Shown piece after piece: positions 27,801-35,944 of a DNA stretch of 64,000 nucleotides. How positions within the stretch are numbered: the first letter of the stretch is position 1; every line of letters starts with the position of its first letter. This DNA comes from Pseudooctadecabacter jejudonensis. Lineage in GTDB: Bacteria > Pseudomonadota > Alphaproteobacteria > Rhodobacterales > Rhodobacteraceae. A model generated the notes under the pieces. That model worked only from the letters and a program-made list of their open reading frames with translations. It was not told the origin of the DNA and did no database searches. The position numbers and the translations under genes were made by a program. The stretch is taken from contig NZ_FWFT01000001.1 of assembly GCF_900172275.1 (NCBI RefSeq), positions 744,001 to 808,000 on the forward strand, in the 5' to 3' direction.

Positions 27801-28334
27801 TTCGACGATGAAGATCTGAACGGCTACCTGATGTACCCCAAGGTGTATCTGGATTACGCCCAGCGCCACGACACCTACGGCCCCGTGCGCACCCTGCCCA
27901 CACGGACATTCTTTTACGGCATGGAACCGGGCGAAGAGATCACCGCCGAAATTGATCCCGGCAAGACCCTCGAAATCCGGATGCAGGCCGTGGCCGAAAC
28001 CAACGAAGAAGGCGAAGTCAAAGTCTTCTTTGAACTCAACGGCCAACCCCGCACAATCCGCGTGCCCAACCGCATGGTCACAGCCAACACGGTCCAGCGC
28101 CCCAAGGCCGAAGCGGGCAACGACAACCACATCGGCGCGCCGATGCCGGGGGTCGTGGCCTCTGTGGCGGCCACCGTGGGAGCAAAGGTCAAGGAAGGCG
28201 ATTTGTTGCTGACCATCGAAGCCATGAAAATGGAAACGGGCATCCACGCCGAACGCGACGCGACCGTCAAGGCTGTGCATGTCACGGCCGGTGGCCAAAT
28301 CGACGCAAAGGATCTGCTGATCGAACTGGACTAA
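24891..28334 (+). CDS. pyc: Pyruvate carboxylase
   Basis: A 1147-residue biotin enzyme that carboxylates pyruvate to oxaloacetate, feeding the TCA cycle. An N-terminal biotin carboxylase domain (ILIANRGEIAIRIMRAANEM, KASWGGGGRGMR, ERDCSVQRRNQKVIE, FIEVNPRVQVEHTVTE) is followed by the carboxyltransferase domain (TDTTMRDGHQSLLATRMR near residue 540, HFHTHDTSG) and a C-terminal biotinyl domain (IEAMKMETGIHA). The single-chain form and length match alpha4-type PYC. I start at ATG 24891, the usual MADFTKILIAN beginning, with a run of G about 10 bp upstream. Confidence 0.97.
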   Translation: MADFTKILIANRGEIAIRIMRAANEMGKKTVAVFAEEDKLGLHRFKADEAYRIGEGLGPVAAYLSIDEMIRVAKDCGADAIHPGYGLLSENPDFVDACAANGIKFIGPKAETMRALGDKASARKVAIAAGVPVIPATEVLGDDMAAIKKEAAEIGYPLMLKASWGGGGRGMRPIMSEDELEEKVLEGRREAEAAFGNGEGYLEKMIMRARHVEVQILGDSDGRIYHLWERDCSVQRRNQKVIERAPAPYLSGTQREQLCNLGKKICEHVNYECAGTVEFLMDMDSGEFYFIEVNPRVQVEHTVTEEVTGIDIVQAQIKIAEGKSLMEATGCASQYDVKLDGHALQTRVTTEDPSNNFIPDYGRIQTYRSATGMGIRLDGGTAYSGAVITRYYDSLLSKVTAWAPTPEAAIARMDRALREFRIRGVSTNIAFVENLLKHPTFLNYEYHTKFIDETPELFDFKKRRDRATKILTYIADITVNGHPETQGRAKPGAEAIAPRAPAPRVEDPKPGTRQILDQFGPEAVADWMRDQTQLLITDTTMRDGHQSLLATRMRSIDMIRVAPTYAANMDKLFSVECWGGATFDVAYRFLQECPWQRLRDIRAKMPNIMTQMLLRASNGVGYTNYPDNVVQEFVRQAAVSGVDVFRVFDSLNWVENMRVAMDAVIKAEKVCEGTICYTGDINDPDRSKYNVKYYVGMAKELEAAGAHVLGLKDMAGLLKPAAATQLVKALKEEVGLPIHFHTHDTSGAAIATVLAASNAGVDVVDAAMDALSGNTSQPTLGSIVEALKHTDRDTGLDVGAIREISNYWETVRAHYAAFESGLQAPASEVYLHEMPGGQFTNLKAQARSLGLEERWHEVAQTYADVNQMFGDIVKVTPSSKVVGDMALMMVSQNLTRADVEDPKTDVSFPDSVVDMMRGNLGQPPGGFPKGIVKKVLKGEKPNTDRPGASLPPVDLDEVRADLTAKLDGVDFDDEDLNGYLMYPKVYLDYAQRHDTYGPVRTLPTRTFFYGMEPGEEITAEIDPGKTLEIRMQAVAETNEEGEVKVFFELNGQPRTIRVPNRMVTANTVQRPKAEAGNDNHIGAPMPGVVASVAATVGAKVKEGDLLLTIEAMKMETGIHAERDATVKAVHVTAGGQIDAKDLLIELD

Positions 28335-28355
28335 CCAAAATTCCGGAATTTTGGT
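28334..28355. repeat. 22-bp perfect palindrome, ACC-AAAATTCCGGAATTTT-GGT
   Basis: Third copy of the AAAATTCCGGAATTTT palindrome. Its first base is the last base of the pyc stop codon. It is followed 7 bp later by a different palindrome. Confidence 0.8.
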
Positions 28356-28362
28356 CGCGCCC

Positions 28363-28384
28363 TCTAAATTTCTAGAAATTTAGA
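28363..28384. repeat. 22-bp perfect palindrome centred on CTAG
   Basis: TCTAAATTTCT-AGAAATTTAGA is self-complementary over all 22 bases. It follows the CCGG-centred palindrome after 7 bp. The outer TCTAAA...TTTAGA resembles the flanks of the palindrome at 21367, so the two families may be related. Confidence 0.78.
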
Positions 28385-28407
28385 TCGTCGCGGCCGTCCC
28401 CTCTTGA

Positions 28408-28437
28408 GGGCCTGCAGGTGTCACTGCGGGCCCTTTT
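28408..28437 (+). terminator. Intrinsic terminator after pyc
   Basis: GGGCC-T-GCAG (28408-28417) pairs with CTGC-G-GGCCC (28424-28433) around GTGTCA, followed by TTTT. It ends 21 bp before the next gene. Confidence 0.75.
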
Positions 28438-28458
28438 CACACCCAATCAGGTCCGCCG

Positions 28459-28839
28459 ATGCAACGTCTGTCCACGCTCTCGATTCTGGTCCCCTCCTAC
28501 GAAGACGGCCTTGCGTTTTTCGTAGACACTTTGGGGTTTGATCTGATCGAAGACACGGACCAGGGCCACAAACGGTGGATCAAGGTCGCGCCAAAGGGGG
28601 CGGAAACGGCGTTCCTTTTGGCCCGCGCGGACACCCCGGATCAAGTGGCAGCAATCGGCAATCAAGGCGGCGGGCGCGTCTGGCTGATCCTGGAGACCGA
28701 CGATTTCGCGCGCGATCATGCACGCTACACAGCCAATGGCGTCATCTTCGAAGAGGCCCCGCGCCATGAACCCTACGGCACAGTCGCCGTATTCCGCGAT
28801 CCATTCGGCAACCGCTGGGACCTAATCGAATTTGCCTGA
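28459..28839 (+). CDS. VOC family protein (glyoxalase/bleomycin-resistance fold)
   Basis: A 126-residue protein of the vicinal oxygen chelate superfamily. It has the two beta-alpha-beta-beta-beta repeats: STLSILVPSYEDGLAFFVDT, then DHARYTANGVIFEEAPRHEP and the closing FRDPFGNRWDLIEF, which is the commonest VOC ending with a metal-binding Glu. It might act as a dioxygenase, glyoxalase or binding protein, and the substrate is not predictable. It is preceded by the pyc terminator, so it has its own transcript. Confidence 0.9.
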   Translation: MQRLSTLSILVPSYEDGLAFFVDTLGFDLIEDTDQGHKRWIKVAPKGAETAFLLARADTPDQVAAIGNQGGGRVWLILETDDFARDHARYTANGVIFEEAPRHEPYGTVAVFRDPFGNRWDLIEFA

Positions 28840-29034
28840 CTTCTATTCGTTCCATCACGTCCTGTGACACTTTGAAATCCGGCTGGAATGCGCCCAAACA
28901 CAGCCCCGCGATCGGCGATAAACCGCGGGGGTGAAAGGACACCCGTTTTCCCCCTTATAGACCCAAGGATTATCCCTAATTGCTGTGCGCAAGGGCTGCA
29001 CACGCAGACCAAACACCAACAATAAGGATAACCC

Positions 29035-29853
29035 ATGACACTGAAAACCTTCCTGCTTACAGGCACCGCAACCGCCCTTTTGGCCACCTCCGCCGTCGCC
29101 CAAACGGCCCTGACCGCGTCAGGTGCAGAAGACCGCATCGACACATTGAACGAAAGCATCACAGACGATTTTGAACGTGATTTCGAACCCTTCGGCAACG
29201 AGGGCCGCGCTTTGGGCTTCACGGGGTCCATGGCCCTGCAGGCCAATGCCACCTCCGGCAACACCGAAACACGCAACTTGGGCATCGGGGCCAACTTCGG
29301 CTATTACGACGGCACCAACGGTTATGAGCTGCAGCTGTCTTATCAGTTCAGCGAAGACGAAGGCGACGTGTCCGAAGACAGCCTGCTGTATGAGCTCGAA
29401 TACACCCGCGATTTCAGCAGCGCCTACTACGGCTTTGCCAAATTGCAGGGCACCGTGGACAGCTTCCCAAGTGACACCTCTGACAACTTTCTGGGCGCAG
29501 GTATCGGCTACCGCATCTACAACACCCGCGACATTCAGTGGGACGTGCAGGCCGGTGTTGGCTACCGTGTGGCGGATCTGAACGGCGTGGACGATCTCGA
29601 CGAAGGCGCACTGGCTCTGTCGTCAAGCTATTACAACCAGATCAATGAATCGCTGGCCCTGACCATGGACACCGACGTCATCGGCTCCGAAAGCGGGACA
29701 CGTATTTTCAACGACCTTGGCGTGAACGTCTCCATGACGGAAACCCTGGCGCTGCGCACATCGCTGATCACGGAATTTGACACCGATCCCGCACCAGGTG
29801 TCGAGGATACAGACAACGCGCTGGGCGTCTCCTTGGTCTACAACTTCAACTAA
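29035..29853 (+). CDS. DUF481 outer membrane protein (YdiY-like)
   Basis: A 272-residue secreted protein with a Sec signal peptide (MTLKTFLLTGTATALLATSA, cleavage near AVA-Q). The mature part is rich in alternating-polarity beta strands with many Tyr/Phe residues (ANFGYYDGTNGYELQLSYQF) and ends in VYNFN, as outer-membrane barrels do. The family is DUF481 (YdiY), of unknown role. The start is supported by AAGGATAACCC just before ATG. The gene is monocistronic. Confidence 0.9.
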   Translation: MTLKTFLLTGTATALLATSAVAQTALTASGAEDRIDTLNESITDDFERDFEPFGNEGRALGFTGSMALQANATSGNTETRNLGIGANFGYYDGTNGYELQLSYQFSEDEGDVSEDSLLYELEYTRDFSSAYYGFAKLQGTVDSFPSDTSDNFLGAGIGYRIYNTRDIQWDVQAGVGYRVADLNGVDDLDEGALALSSSYYNQINESLALTMDTDVIGSESGTRIFNDLGVNVSMTETLALRTSLITEFDTDPAPGVEDTDNALGVSLVYNFN

Positions 29854-29881
29854 GCGGTCGCGCTTGGACGGATAAAACATG

Positions 29882-29913
29882 CGGGGGCGGCTTGCGTTTT
29901 GCAGCCGCCCCCG
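29882..29913 (+). terminator. Strong hairpin after the DUF481 gene
   Basis: CGGGGGCGGC (29882-29891) pairs with GCCGCCCCCG (29904-29913) around a 12-nt loop, 28 bp after the stop codon. There is no clear T run downstream, so efficiency is uncertain. Confidence 0.55.
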
Positions 29914-29926
29914 TCACGGTTTGGGC

Positions 29927-30307
29927 ATGATCACACCTGTCTTTGCCGCCCTCCTCACCCTTATCTATCTTGCGCTGTCTGCGCGGGTCATCACCTACCG
30001 TCGGGGCAACCAGCTGGGGCTGGGCGATCATGGCGATGCCAGCCTTTTGAAACGGATGCGGGCCCATGCCAATTTCGCGGAATATGTGCCTCTTGGCCTT
30101 GTGATGATGCTGATGGTCGAATTGATGGGTGCCCCGGTTTGGTTGCTTGCCATCATCGGCGCGCTGTTGCTGGTGGGCCGTGCCTTTCACGCCTACGGTT
30201 TTTCAGCCTCCCCGCCCATCATGCGCTTGCGCGTGAATGGCATGTTGATGACGTTCGGGTCTTTGCTGGTCTCCGTCGGGGCAATTTTTGTGCTGTCCAT
30301 CTTGTAG
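29927..30307 (+). CDS. MAPEG family membrane protein
   Basis: A 126-residue inner-membrane protein with four helices of the MAPEG (membrane-associated proteins in eicosanoid and glutathione metabolism) fold. ITYRRGNQLGLGDHGDASLL and the helix-2 motif RMRAHANFAEYVPLGLVMM are characteristic (xRAxxNxxEyxPl), as is RAFHAYGFS. Bacterial members may be glutathione-dependent, but the physiological role is not known. I chose the ATG at 29927, directly before the first helix. Confidence 0.9.
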   Translation: MITPVFAALLTLIYLALSARVITYRRGNQLGLGDHGDASLLKRMRAHANFAEYVPLGLVMMLMVELMGAPVWLLAIIGALLLVGRAFHAYGFSASPPIMRLRVNGMLMTFGSLLVSVGAIFVLSIL

Positions 30308-30418
30308 GAACGACGGGCCAATTCAGGGCCGCCGACGTCATGAAAAAAATCTCCACTGCCGTGCTTTTTCCTCTTGCGGGGGGCGGCCAGACTTTATAGA
30401 TCGGCGTCACGAAATGAT

Positions 30419-30493
30419 GCGGGCGTAGCTCAGGGGTAGAGCATAACCTTGCCAAGGTTAGGGTCGGGCGTTCGAATCGCCTCGCCCGCTCCA
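30419..30493 (+). tRNA. tRNA-Gly (anticodon GCC)
   Basis: A full cloverleaf with encoded CCA. The acceptor GCGGGCG pairs with CGCCCGC, the D arm is GCTC-AGGGGTA-GAGC, the anticodon arm is TAACC-TTGCCAA-GGTTA giving GCC, and the T arm contains GTTCGAATC. The discriminator is T and CCA is at 30491-30493. Confidence 0.97.
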
Positions 30494-30524
30494 TTTCGAT
30501 TGAAGGGTCACCCACCCGGATGAG

Positions 30525-30563
30525 AAAAACCGCCCACCGGCATTGGCCGACGGGCGGTTTTTT
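30525..30563. terminator. Bidirectional intrinsic terminator
   Basis: AAAAACCGCCC (30525-30535) and GGGCGGTTTTTT (30552-30563) form a stem with A and T runs on both sides. It ends the tRNA-Gly transcript on the plus strand and the GNAT gene (30579-31166) on the minus strand. Confidence 0.88.
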
Positions 30564-30578
30564 CGTTGTTGGGCCAGC

Positions 30579-31166
30579 TTAGATGATCGGCAGTTGCGGC
30601 GCGCTGTCCATGGGAAGAACGCCCGCCTTGCGCGGGTCGTCCGCAACCTCAATCTGCCGTGCATAGGCCTGAAACCCCGACCGCACATAAAACGGCAAGG
30701 CCTGCGGGCTGTCCAAGGTGCAGGTGTGCACGTGAAACCGCGAAATCGGCTGTGCCCACGCCAGATCAAGGGCCTGTTCCATCAACCATCGCCCCGCGCC
30801 GGTGCCCACCATGGCGGATGTCAGGCCGAAATAGCCCAGCTCGCATTCGCCAGAGACGCGGAAATCAAGCTCCAACATCCCCTCATCGCGGCCATCCTTT
30901 TGAACCGAATAAATATGGACGTCGTCGCGGTGCAGGATTGCGGCCAGCTCGGCGTCATTCATGCCAAGGCGCGAAAACCACATCCAGTCCTGCCCGCCGA
31001 CCCGCATGAACAGATCGCGGTACCAGTCCAGATCGGGTGCCGCGTGGGGGACCAGCGTCGCGTCCACCCGCCCCATGGGGCGCGGTGCGGGCCGTTCAAA
31101 CATCTGCAAATGGGTGACAACAGCCGCGATTTGGCCCTCTGGCACCTCCCAAAACTCAGACTTCAT
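30579..31166 (-). CDS. GNAT family N-acetyltransferase
   Basis: A 195-residue GNAT protein. The N-terminal half is family-specific (TLVPHAAPDLDWYRDLFMRV), followed by GMLELDFRVSGECELGYFGL, the acetyl-CoA loop SAMVGTGAGRWLMEQALDLA (Q/RxxGxG/A-like with GTGAGR), and SPQALPFYVRSGFQAYAR as motif B. This domain layout occurs in alphaproteobacterial acetyltransferases with unknown substrates. It is transcribed alone towards tRNA-Gly. Confidence 0.88.
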   Translation of the reverse strand: MKSEFWEVPEGQIAAVVTHLQMFERPAPRPMGRVDATLVPHAAPDLDWYRDLFMRVGGQDWMWFSRLGMNDAELAAILHRDDVHIYSVQKDGRDEGMLELDFRVSGECELGYFGLTSAMVGTGAGRWLMEQALDLAWAQPISRFHVHTCTLDSPQALPFYVRSGFQAYARQIEVADDPRKAGVLPMDSAPQLPII

Positions 31167-31284
31167 GGTGTGGCCTTTCTCAATTTTGCCTCAAACTTTC
31201 CCCGACACTGCCCCGCGCCCCGCTGAATTCTGCCACGCAAAAACGGTCTGTTGCCCATTAAGAAACAAACAGAAAGCACAGGAC

Positions 31285-31980
31285 ATGATCGCGACTGATG
31301 CAACACGACCAGAGGGATGCGCAAAGGTAAACCCCGCATCTGTTCAAGGATTGAGCGAGGCCGAAGCCCTTGCCAACCTCACCCAGTACCGCATGCGCCC
31401 GCACCGTGGGTTCGAGGCCCTGCGTCACAACACCCAGCTGTGCGCCAACGGCCAAATTGCGGCGGCTTTGGTCGAATGTGCCATCGCCGTGGGCCGTCTG
31501 GATGTCGTGGACATCGCCTTGCCCCTTGCCGATGACCGACATGGTTTGCTGGCCGCGATGGCCGCAATGGCCGCAGGCAATCCCGCCCGCGCGCTGGATC
31601 ATCTGGGCCCCCTGCCCGATCCGGACGCAGGCCTTGACCGGGCGCGCTATCTGGGTGTGTGGCTGCGTGCCTCTCTGGCGGCTGGCACCTACCACGACGC
31701 CGTGAAAGTTGTACAAATCTGGGCGCGCGATGCCGCAGGCCCCCGCCAACCCTACCGTGTGATGGCACGCGCCCTGGCCGATATGGGCGATCCCCGTGCC
31801 GAACGATGGTTCGAACGGGCCTTCGCCGTCTCTGGCCAAAGCAACGCCGCCCGCCTTGATCTGGCCGAATACCTGATCAGCCAAGGCCGGACAGAGGCCG
31901 CCCGCTATCAGTTGACCGCCATGAAAGACGTCCAGGGCCGCACCGCCCGCCGTCAAGAACGGATGCTGCGCAGGATCTGA
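31285..31980 (+). CDS. Helical-repeat (TPR-like) hypothetical protein upstream of hisB
   Basis: A 231-residue soluble protein made of predicted amphipathic helices with short Ala/Leu/Arg-rich repeats ([57 protein letters not shown]), the look of tetratricopeptide-type scaffolds. No catalytic motif is visible. It ends 116 bp before hisB on the same strand and may share its promoter, but a link to histidine synthesis is not shown. The start ATG (31285) is preceded by AGGA very close by, so it is uncertain. Confidence 0.72.
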   Translation: MIATDATRPEGCAKVNPASVQGLSEAEALANLTQYRMRPHRGFEALRHNTQLCANGQIAAALVECAIAVGRLDVVDIALPLADDRHGLLAAMAAMAAGNPARALDHLGPLPDPDAGLDRARYLGVWLRASLAAGTYHDAVKVVQIWARDAAGPRQPYRVMARALADMGDPRAERWFERAFAVSGQSNAARLDLAEYLISQGRTEAARYQLTAMKDVQGRTARRQERMLRRI

Positions 31981-32096
31981 CGCACGCGCTGTGTGGCGTT
32001 GCCGCATGGGTCGCGCAGTTTTCGCGCGGCCCCGCTTGGCGCGCCGCGCCTGCCCGTCTATACCGCGCCCAATCGACAGGCATTCAGGACACCCCC

Positions 32097-32684
32097 ATGC
32101 GCAGCGCAACGATCACCCGCACAACCGCCGAAACCGACATCTCCGTCACGGTCAATCTGGACGGCACCGGCGCCTATGACAATCAAACCGGCGTGGGCTT
32201 TTTCGATCACATGCTGGATCAACTGGCCCGCCACAGCCTGATTGACATGACCGTGCGCGCCACGGGCGATCTGCACATCGACGATCACCACACGGTTGAG
32301 GACACAGGCATTGCGCTGGGTCAGGCCCTGGTTCAGGCCTTGGGCGACAAACGTGGAATCAACCGCTACGGCGATTGCCATCTGGCGATGGACGACGCCC
32401 AGGTGCGTGCGGCCCTTGATCTGTCGGGCCGGCCCTATCTGATTTGCAACCTCGATCTGCCCACCGCCAAGATCGGCACGTTTGACACCGAATTGGTGCG
32501 CGAATTCTTTCAGGCGCTCAGCACCCACGGCGGCATCACCCTGCACATCGACAAACTACACGGCTTCAACAGCCACCACATCGCCGAGGCCGCGTTCAAA
32601 TCCGTGGCCCGCGCCCTGCGCGTGGCCGTTGAAACCGATCCGCGCAAAGCCGACGCGATCCCGTCAACAAAGGGCGCGCTGTGA
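32097..32684 (+). CDS. hisB: Imidazoleglycerol-phosphate dehydratase HisB
   Basis: HisB dehydrates imidazole glycerol phosphate to imidazole acetol phosphate in histidine synthesis, as a 24-mer with manganese. The 195-residue single-domain enzyme shows [15 protein letters not shown], the metal-binding [17 protein letters not shown], and the C-terminal [20 protein letters not shown] motifs. It lacks the N-terminal phosphatase domain of enterobacterial HisB. Its stop overlaps the GTG start of hisH (GTGA). Confidence 0.98.
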   Translation: MRSATITRTTAETDISVTVNLDGTGAYDNQTGVGFFDHMLDQLARHSLIDMTVRATGDLHIDDHHTVEDTGIALGQALVQALGDKRGINRYGDCHLAMDDAQVRAALDLSGRPYLICNLDLPTAKIGTFDTELVREFFQALSTHGGITLHIDKLHGFNSHHIAEAAFKSVARALRVAVETDPRKADAIPSTKGAL

Positions 32685-33319
32685 GCACCGTTCTGATCGA
32701 TTACGACAGCGGCAACCTGCACTCCGCGCAAAAGGCGTTTGAACGCATGGCGGCTGAGACAGGCGCAGGCGCCGTGCGGGTGACGTCCGATCCGGACGTT
32801 GTTCGTACGGCTGACCGGATCGTGCTGCCCGGCGACGGGGCCTTCCCCCACTGCCGCGCGCAACTGCATGGTGTCTCAGGCATGGCCGACGCCGTGCGCG
32901 AGGCGGTTGAGGTTCACGCAAAACCCTTCATGGGCATCTGCGTGGGCATGCAAATGCTGGCCACCCGTGGCTTTGAATACGAAGAAACTCCGGGCTTTGG
33001 CTGGATCGACGGCGAAATCCACAAAATAACGCCAGCCGATCCTGCCCTGCCTGTCCCGCACATGGGATGGAATGATCTGGTCATCGAACAGGATCACCCC
33101 GTGCTTGCGGGCCTCAAAACCGGCGATCATGCCTATTTCGTGCATTCGTGGCAAATGCGCATGGGCGCGCCAGACCAACGGCTGGCCCATTGCGATTATG
33201 CGGGCGATGTCACGGCCATTGTGGCCCGCGACACGATCATCGGCACGCAATTCCACCCTGAGAAAAGTCAGGATGCTGGCCTGCGCATGATTGCCAATTT
33301 CCTAAGCTGGACACCCTGA
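32681..33319 (+). CDS. hisH: Imidazole glycerol phosphate synthase glutaminase subunit HisH
   Basis: HisH supplies ammonia from glutamine to HisF for ring closure. The 212-residue class I glutamine amidotransferase has the nucleophile motif [12 protein letters not shown] (Cys), VPHMGWND and the catalytic His and Glu in [10 protein letters not shown]. Translation starts at GTG (32681) overlapping the hisB stop. The partner hisF lies 1.9 kb downstream beyond hisA. Confidence 0.97.
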   Translation: MSTVLIDYDSGNLHSAQKAFERMAAETGAGAVRVTSDPDVVRTADRIVLPGDGAFPHCRAQLHGVSGMADAVREAVEVHAKPFMGICVGMQMLATRGFEYEETPGFGWIDGEIHKITPADPALPVPHMGWNDLVIEQDHPVLAGLKTGDHAYFVHSWQMRMGAPDQRLAHCDYAGDVTAIVARDTIIGTQFHPEKSQDAGLRMIANFLSWTP

Positions 33320-33332
33320 CCGCATAGTAAAA

Positions 33333-33360
33333 GGGCCAAAGCCGATCCCGACTTTGGCCC
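33333..33360. terminator. Hairpin between hisH and the DUF2147 gene
   Basis: GGGCCAAAG (33333-33341) and CTTTGGCCC (33352-33360) form a 9-bp stem with a 10-nt loop between convergent genes. There is an AAAA-type run before it but only CAATCC after it, so it is better suited to ending the minus-strand gene. Confidence 0.6.
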
Positions 33361-33382
33361 CAATCCTGTCCGTCAGATACGG

Positions 33383-33769
33383 TTACTGACGTGTCCACGT
33401 CCCGCCATCGCGGCAAATGCCCAGCACACAGCCATTGACCGACAAGGTGTTGCCGCTCAACTGCAAACGGGAATTGTAGGTGCGGTCCCGGTCTGGCGAA
33501 TAGACCTTGCCGCGGTATTCTCCGCCGCCCTGCGCCACAGTCTGGGAAATGATCTGTCGGCCCACATTGGGGGACGACATCTGGTTGCCGTTGGCGTCAA
33601 ACGCCTGCACCAATGTCCCGCACAGCGCCGCCCCACACGGCGCCACCTGGATCAGGCCGCTGTTGCCGTTGTCGTCTTTGGCCGTGCGCCACATGCCCTC
33701 AAGCGGGTCCGCCGCAGCAGCCCCAGCCAAGCCCACGATTGCGGCCAATGTCAGTGTCAATGTCTTCAT
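33383..33769 (-). CDS. DUF2147 secreted protein
   Basis: A 128-residue periplasmic protein with a Sec signal (MKTLTLTLAAIVGLAGAAAA) and a small beta-barrel-like DUF2147 domain: PLEGMWRTAKDDNGNSGLIQ, two conserved cysteine sites (PCGAALCG and NGCVLGICRDGGTWTR) and YRGKVYSPDRDRTY. DUF2147 proteins have unknown function. The start is ATG 33769 with GGGAGGAG upstream. It sits antisense between hisH and hisA. Confidence 0.9.
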   Translation of the reverse strand: MKTLTLTLAAIVGLAGAAAADPLEGMWRTAKDDNGNSGLIQVAPCGAALCGTLVQAFDANGNQMSSPNVGRQIISQTVAQGGGEYRGKVYSPDRDRTYNSRLQLSGNTLSVNGCVLGICRDGGTWTRQ

Positions 33770-33903
33770 TTTGGTCTCCTCCCTGAGATTGCGCCCATCT
33801 TGGCCCTGCCCCGCGATTCCAATCAACAGTGACGTTAGGTCCACCGGTGCCGGTTGCACCCGCGTTCTGCCCGTGCATAAGGGGCCAAACGAAAGGAAAT
33901 GCC

Positions 33904-34623
33904 ATGATCCTCTATCCCGCGATTGACCTCAAAGACGGCCAAGCCGTGCGCCTTGTGCACGGGGATATGGATCAAACGACCGTCTTCAACGACGATCCCG
34001 CAGCCCAAGCGAAAGACTTCGTCGCGGCGGGCTGCGAATGGCTGCACCTTGTCGACCTGAACGGCGCCTTCGCCGGTGAACCTGTGAACGCCGCCCCGGT
34101 TGAGGCGATCCTCAAGGCCTGCGCCGTGCCTGCACAACTCGGCGGCGGCATCCGCGACATGGCGACCATCGAACGCTGGTTGGACAAAGGCCTCGCCCGT
34201 GTGATCCTTGGCACAGTCGCTGTGGAAAACCCCGATCTGGTGCGTGACGCGGCCCGCGCCTTCCCCGGCCAAGTGGCTGTGGGCCTTGATGCACGCAACG
34301 GCTTTGTCGCCACCAAAGGCTGGGCCGAGGAAACCGATGTGCAGGTCACAGACCTCGCCAAGTCGTTCGAAGACGCAGGGATTGCCGCAATCATCTACAC
34401 CGACATCCTGCGCGACGGCGCTATGAAAGGCCCCAATATCGATGCAACCGCCGATCTGGCCCGCGCGGTCGACATTCCTGTTATCGCGTCGGGCGGTGTG
34501 TCGTCGTTGGGGGATTTGCAGGCGTTGAAATCCACCGGCGTGATCTCTGGCGCGATTTCAGGCCGCGCGCTTTACGATGGCGCGATTGACTTGGAACAGG
34601 CCCTATCGGCCCTGAAATCCTGA
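33904..34623 (+). CDS. hisA: Phosphoribosylformimino-AICAR-phosphate isomerase HisA
   Basis: HisA performs the Amadori isomerisation of ProFAR to PRFAR. The 239-residue TIM barrel has the N-terminal Asp motif [27 protein letters not shown], the second catalytic Asp in [14 protein letters not shown], and [10 protein letters not shown] at the phosphate-binding end. The start at 33904 has AAGGA nearby. It follows hisH after the antisense DUF2147 gene. Confidence 0.98.
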   Translation: MILYPAIDLKDGQAVRLVHGDMDQTTVFNDDPAAQAKDFVAAGCEWLHLVDLNGAFAGEPVNAAPVEAILKACAVPAQLGGGIRDMATIERWLDKGLARVILGTVAVENPDLVRDAARAFPGQVAVGLDARNGFVATKGWAEETDVQVTDLAKSFEDAGIAAIIYTDILRDGAMKGPNIDATADLARAVDIPVIASGGVSSLGDLQALKSTGVISGAISGRALYDGAIDLEQALSALKS

Positions 34624-34649
34624 TCCATCGCGTGTGATCCGCCCGAAAG

Positions 34650-34952
34650 CTAGTTGAAGGGTGTCATCGGGGTCAGTCCCACAAGGGACGATACATCAAC
34701 CCCGAACGATCTGCGCGCCGTCCTGTTGGCATCGGCCAATTCAAAAAGACGGGAGCGTTCCGCGTCCAAAACGATCAACGCCTCCGCGTCGAAAACCGTC
34801 ACCAGGCTATTGGTCCGGGATGTGGGGGAGGACGCTGCCGCTGACGCGAACGGCACATCCTCAACCGAGGTCAGCATGACAGTGTCGGCCTGCGCCTGTG
34901 TCAGCCCCAGAAAGGCAGCGGCCAGTGACGCGATGAAGATGTGACGGCGCAT
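34650..34952 (-). CDS. Small secreted hypothetical protein
   Basis: A 100-residue protein with a clear Sec signal peptide (MRRHIFIASLAAAFLGLTQA, cleavage after ADA-like QAQA) and AAGGA 8 bp before the ATG. The mature 78 residues include VTVFDAEALIVLDAERSRL, an acidic and hydrophobic repeat-like stretch. I do not recognise the family. It is antisense between hisA and hisF, 27 bp from the hisA stop. Confidence 0.68.
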   Translation of the reverse strand: MRRHIFIASLAAAFLGLTQAQADTVMLTSVEDVPFASAAASSPTSRTNSLVTVFDAEALIVLDAERSRLFELADANRTARRSFGVDVSSLVGLTPMTPFN

Positions 34953-35184
34953 GTGGATATTCCTTTTGTTCTGCGTTCAACGTACCACAGCACATAAGGT
35001 TCCCCCCCATCACGACCCAGTGTTGTTTCACGCCCTCACACCAACGTGCAACCGACGTGCAAACTGACATATAAGGCGCGCCCGAACGCCGTGCCAACCG
35101 CCGACTGCCCGCACACAGGCACCCTGCTTTGCACACCCCACACCGCCCCTTCCCCTCACCCGACTTTACGCCTAAACCTGCCTC
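34953..35184. promoter_or_regulatory. Gap between the small secreted gene and hisF
   Basis: This 232-bp divergent gap contains no supported gene. TATAAG at about 35071-35076 could be a -10 element for hisF. hisF itself lacks a visible Shine-Dalgarno before its ATG. Confidence 0.3.
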
Positions 35185-35943
35185 ATGTTGAAAACCCGCA
35201 TCATCCCGTGCCTTGATGTCGCCGACGGTCGTGTCGTCAAAGGCGTCAACTTCGTCGACATCGTTGACGCGGGCGACCCCGTGGAATCCGCCATCCGCTA
35301 CAACGACATGGGCGCGGATGAGCTGTGCTTTCTCGACATCATGGCCACCGAAGAAAACCGCGGCACCATGTACGATCTGGCCACCCGCACGGCTGAGGCG
35401 TGTTTTATGCCGCTGACCATCGGCGGCGGCGTGCGCACCCACGAAGACGTGCGCAAATTGCTACTGGCGGGGGCCGACAAGGTGTCGTTCAATTCGGCCG
35501 CCGTGGCCAATCCGGATGTCCTGACCGAGGCCGCGTTGCGCTTTGGCTCCCAATGCATCGTCTGCGCCATCGACGCCAAGACAGTGGCACCCGGCCGGTG
35601 GGAAATCTTCACCCACGGGGGCCGCCGCCCCACCGGCATCGACGCCGTGGAATTTGCGCTGACAGCTCAGGCCAAGGGCGCTGGGGAAATCCTGCTGACG
35701 GCCATGGACAACGACGGCACAAAATCGGGCTTCAACCTGCCGCTCACCCGCGCAGTCACCGATGCCGTGGACATCCCCGTGATTGCCTCAGGCGGCGTCG
35801 GCACGCTCGATCATCTCGTCGATGGCGTGACCAAAGGCGGCGCCTCGGCCGTGCTCGCCGCATCGATCTTTCACTTCGGCACCTTCACCATCCCGCAAGC
35901 CAAGGCGCATATGCACGCCGCCGGCGTTCCCGTAAGGCTGTGA
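35185..35943 (+). CDS. hisF: Imidazole glycerol phosphate synthase cyclase subunit HisF
   Basis: HisF uses ammonia from HisH to convert PRFAR into imidazole glycerol phosphate and AICAR. The 252-residue TIM barrel shows [29 protein letters not shown], the catalytic Asp region [13 protein letters not shown] and [12 protein letters not shown]. It is 1 bp from hisE. The ATG has only weak ribosome-binding sequence upstream. Confidence 0.98.
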   Translation: MLKTRIIPCLDVADGRVVKGVNFVDIVDAGDPVESAIRYNDMGADELCFLDIMATEENRGTMYDLATRTAEACFMPLTIGGGVRTHEDVRKLLLAGADKVSFNSAAVANPDVLTEAALRFGSQCIVCAIDAKTVAPGRWEIFTHGGRRPTGIDAVEFALTAQAKGAGEILLTAMDNDGTKSGFNLPLTRAVTDAVDIPVIASGGVGTLDHLVDGVTKGGASAVLAASIFHFGTFTIPQAKAHMHAAGVPVRL

Positions 35944-35944
35944 C

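Noticed and set aside
30961-31284. Longer frame for the TPR-like protein upstream of hisB
   Set aside because: The extra 108 codons antisense the GNAT gene and lack helix-repeat character.
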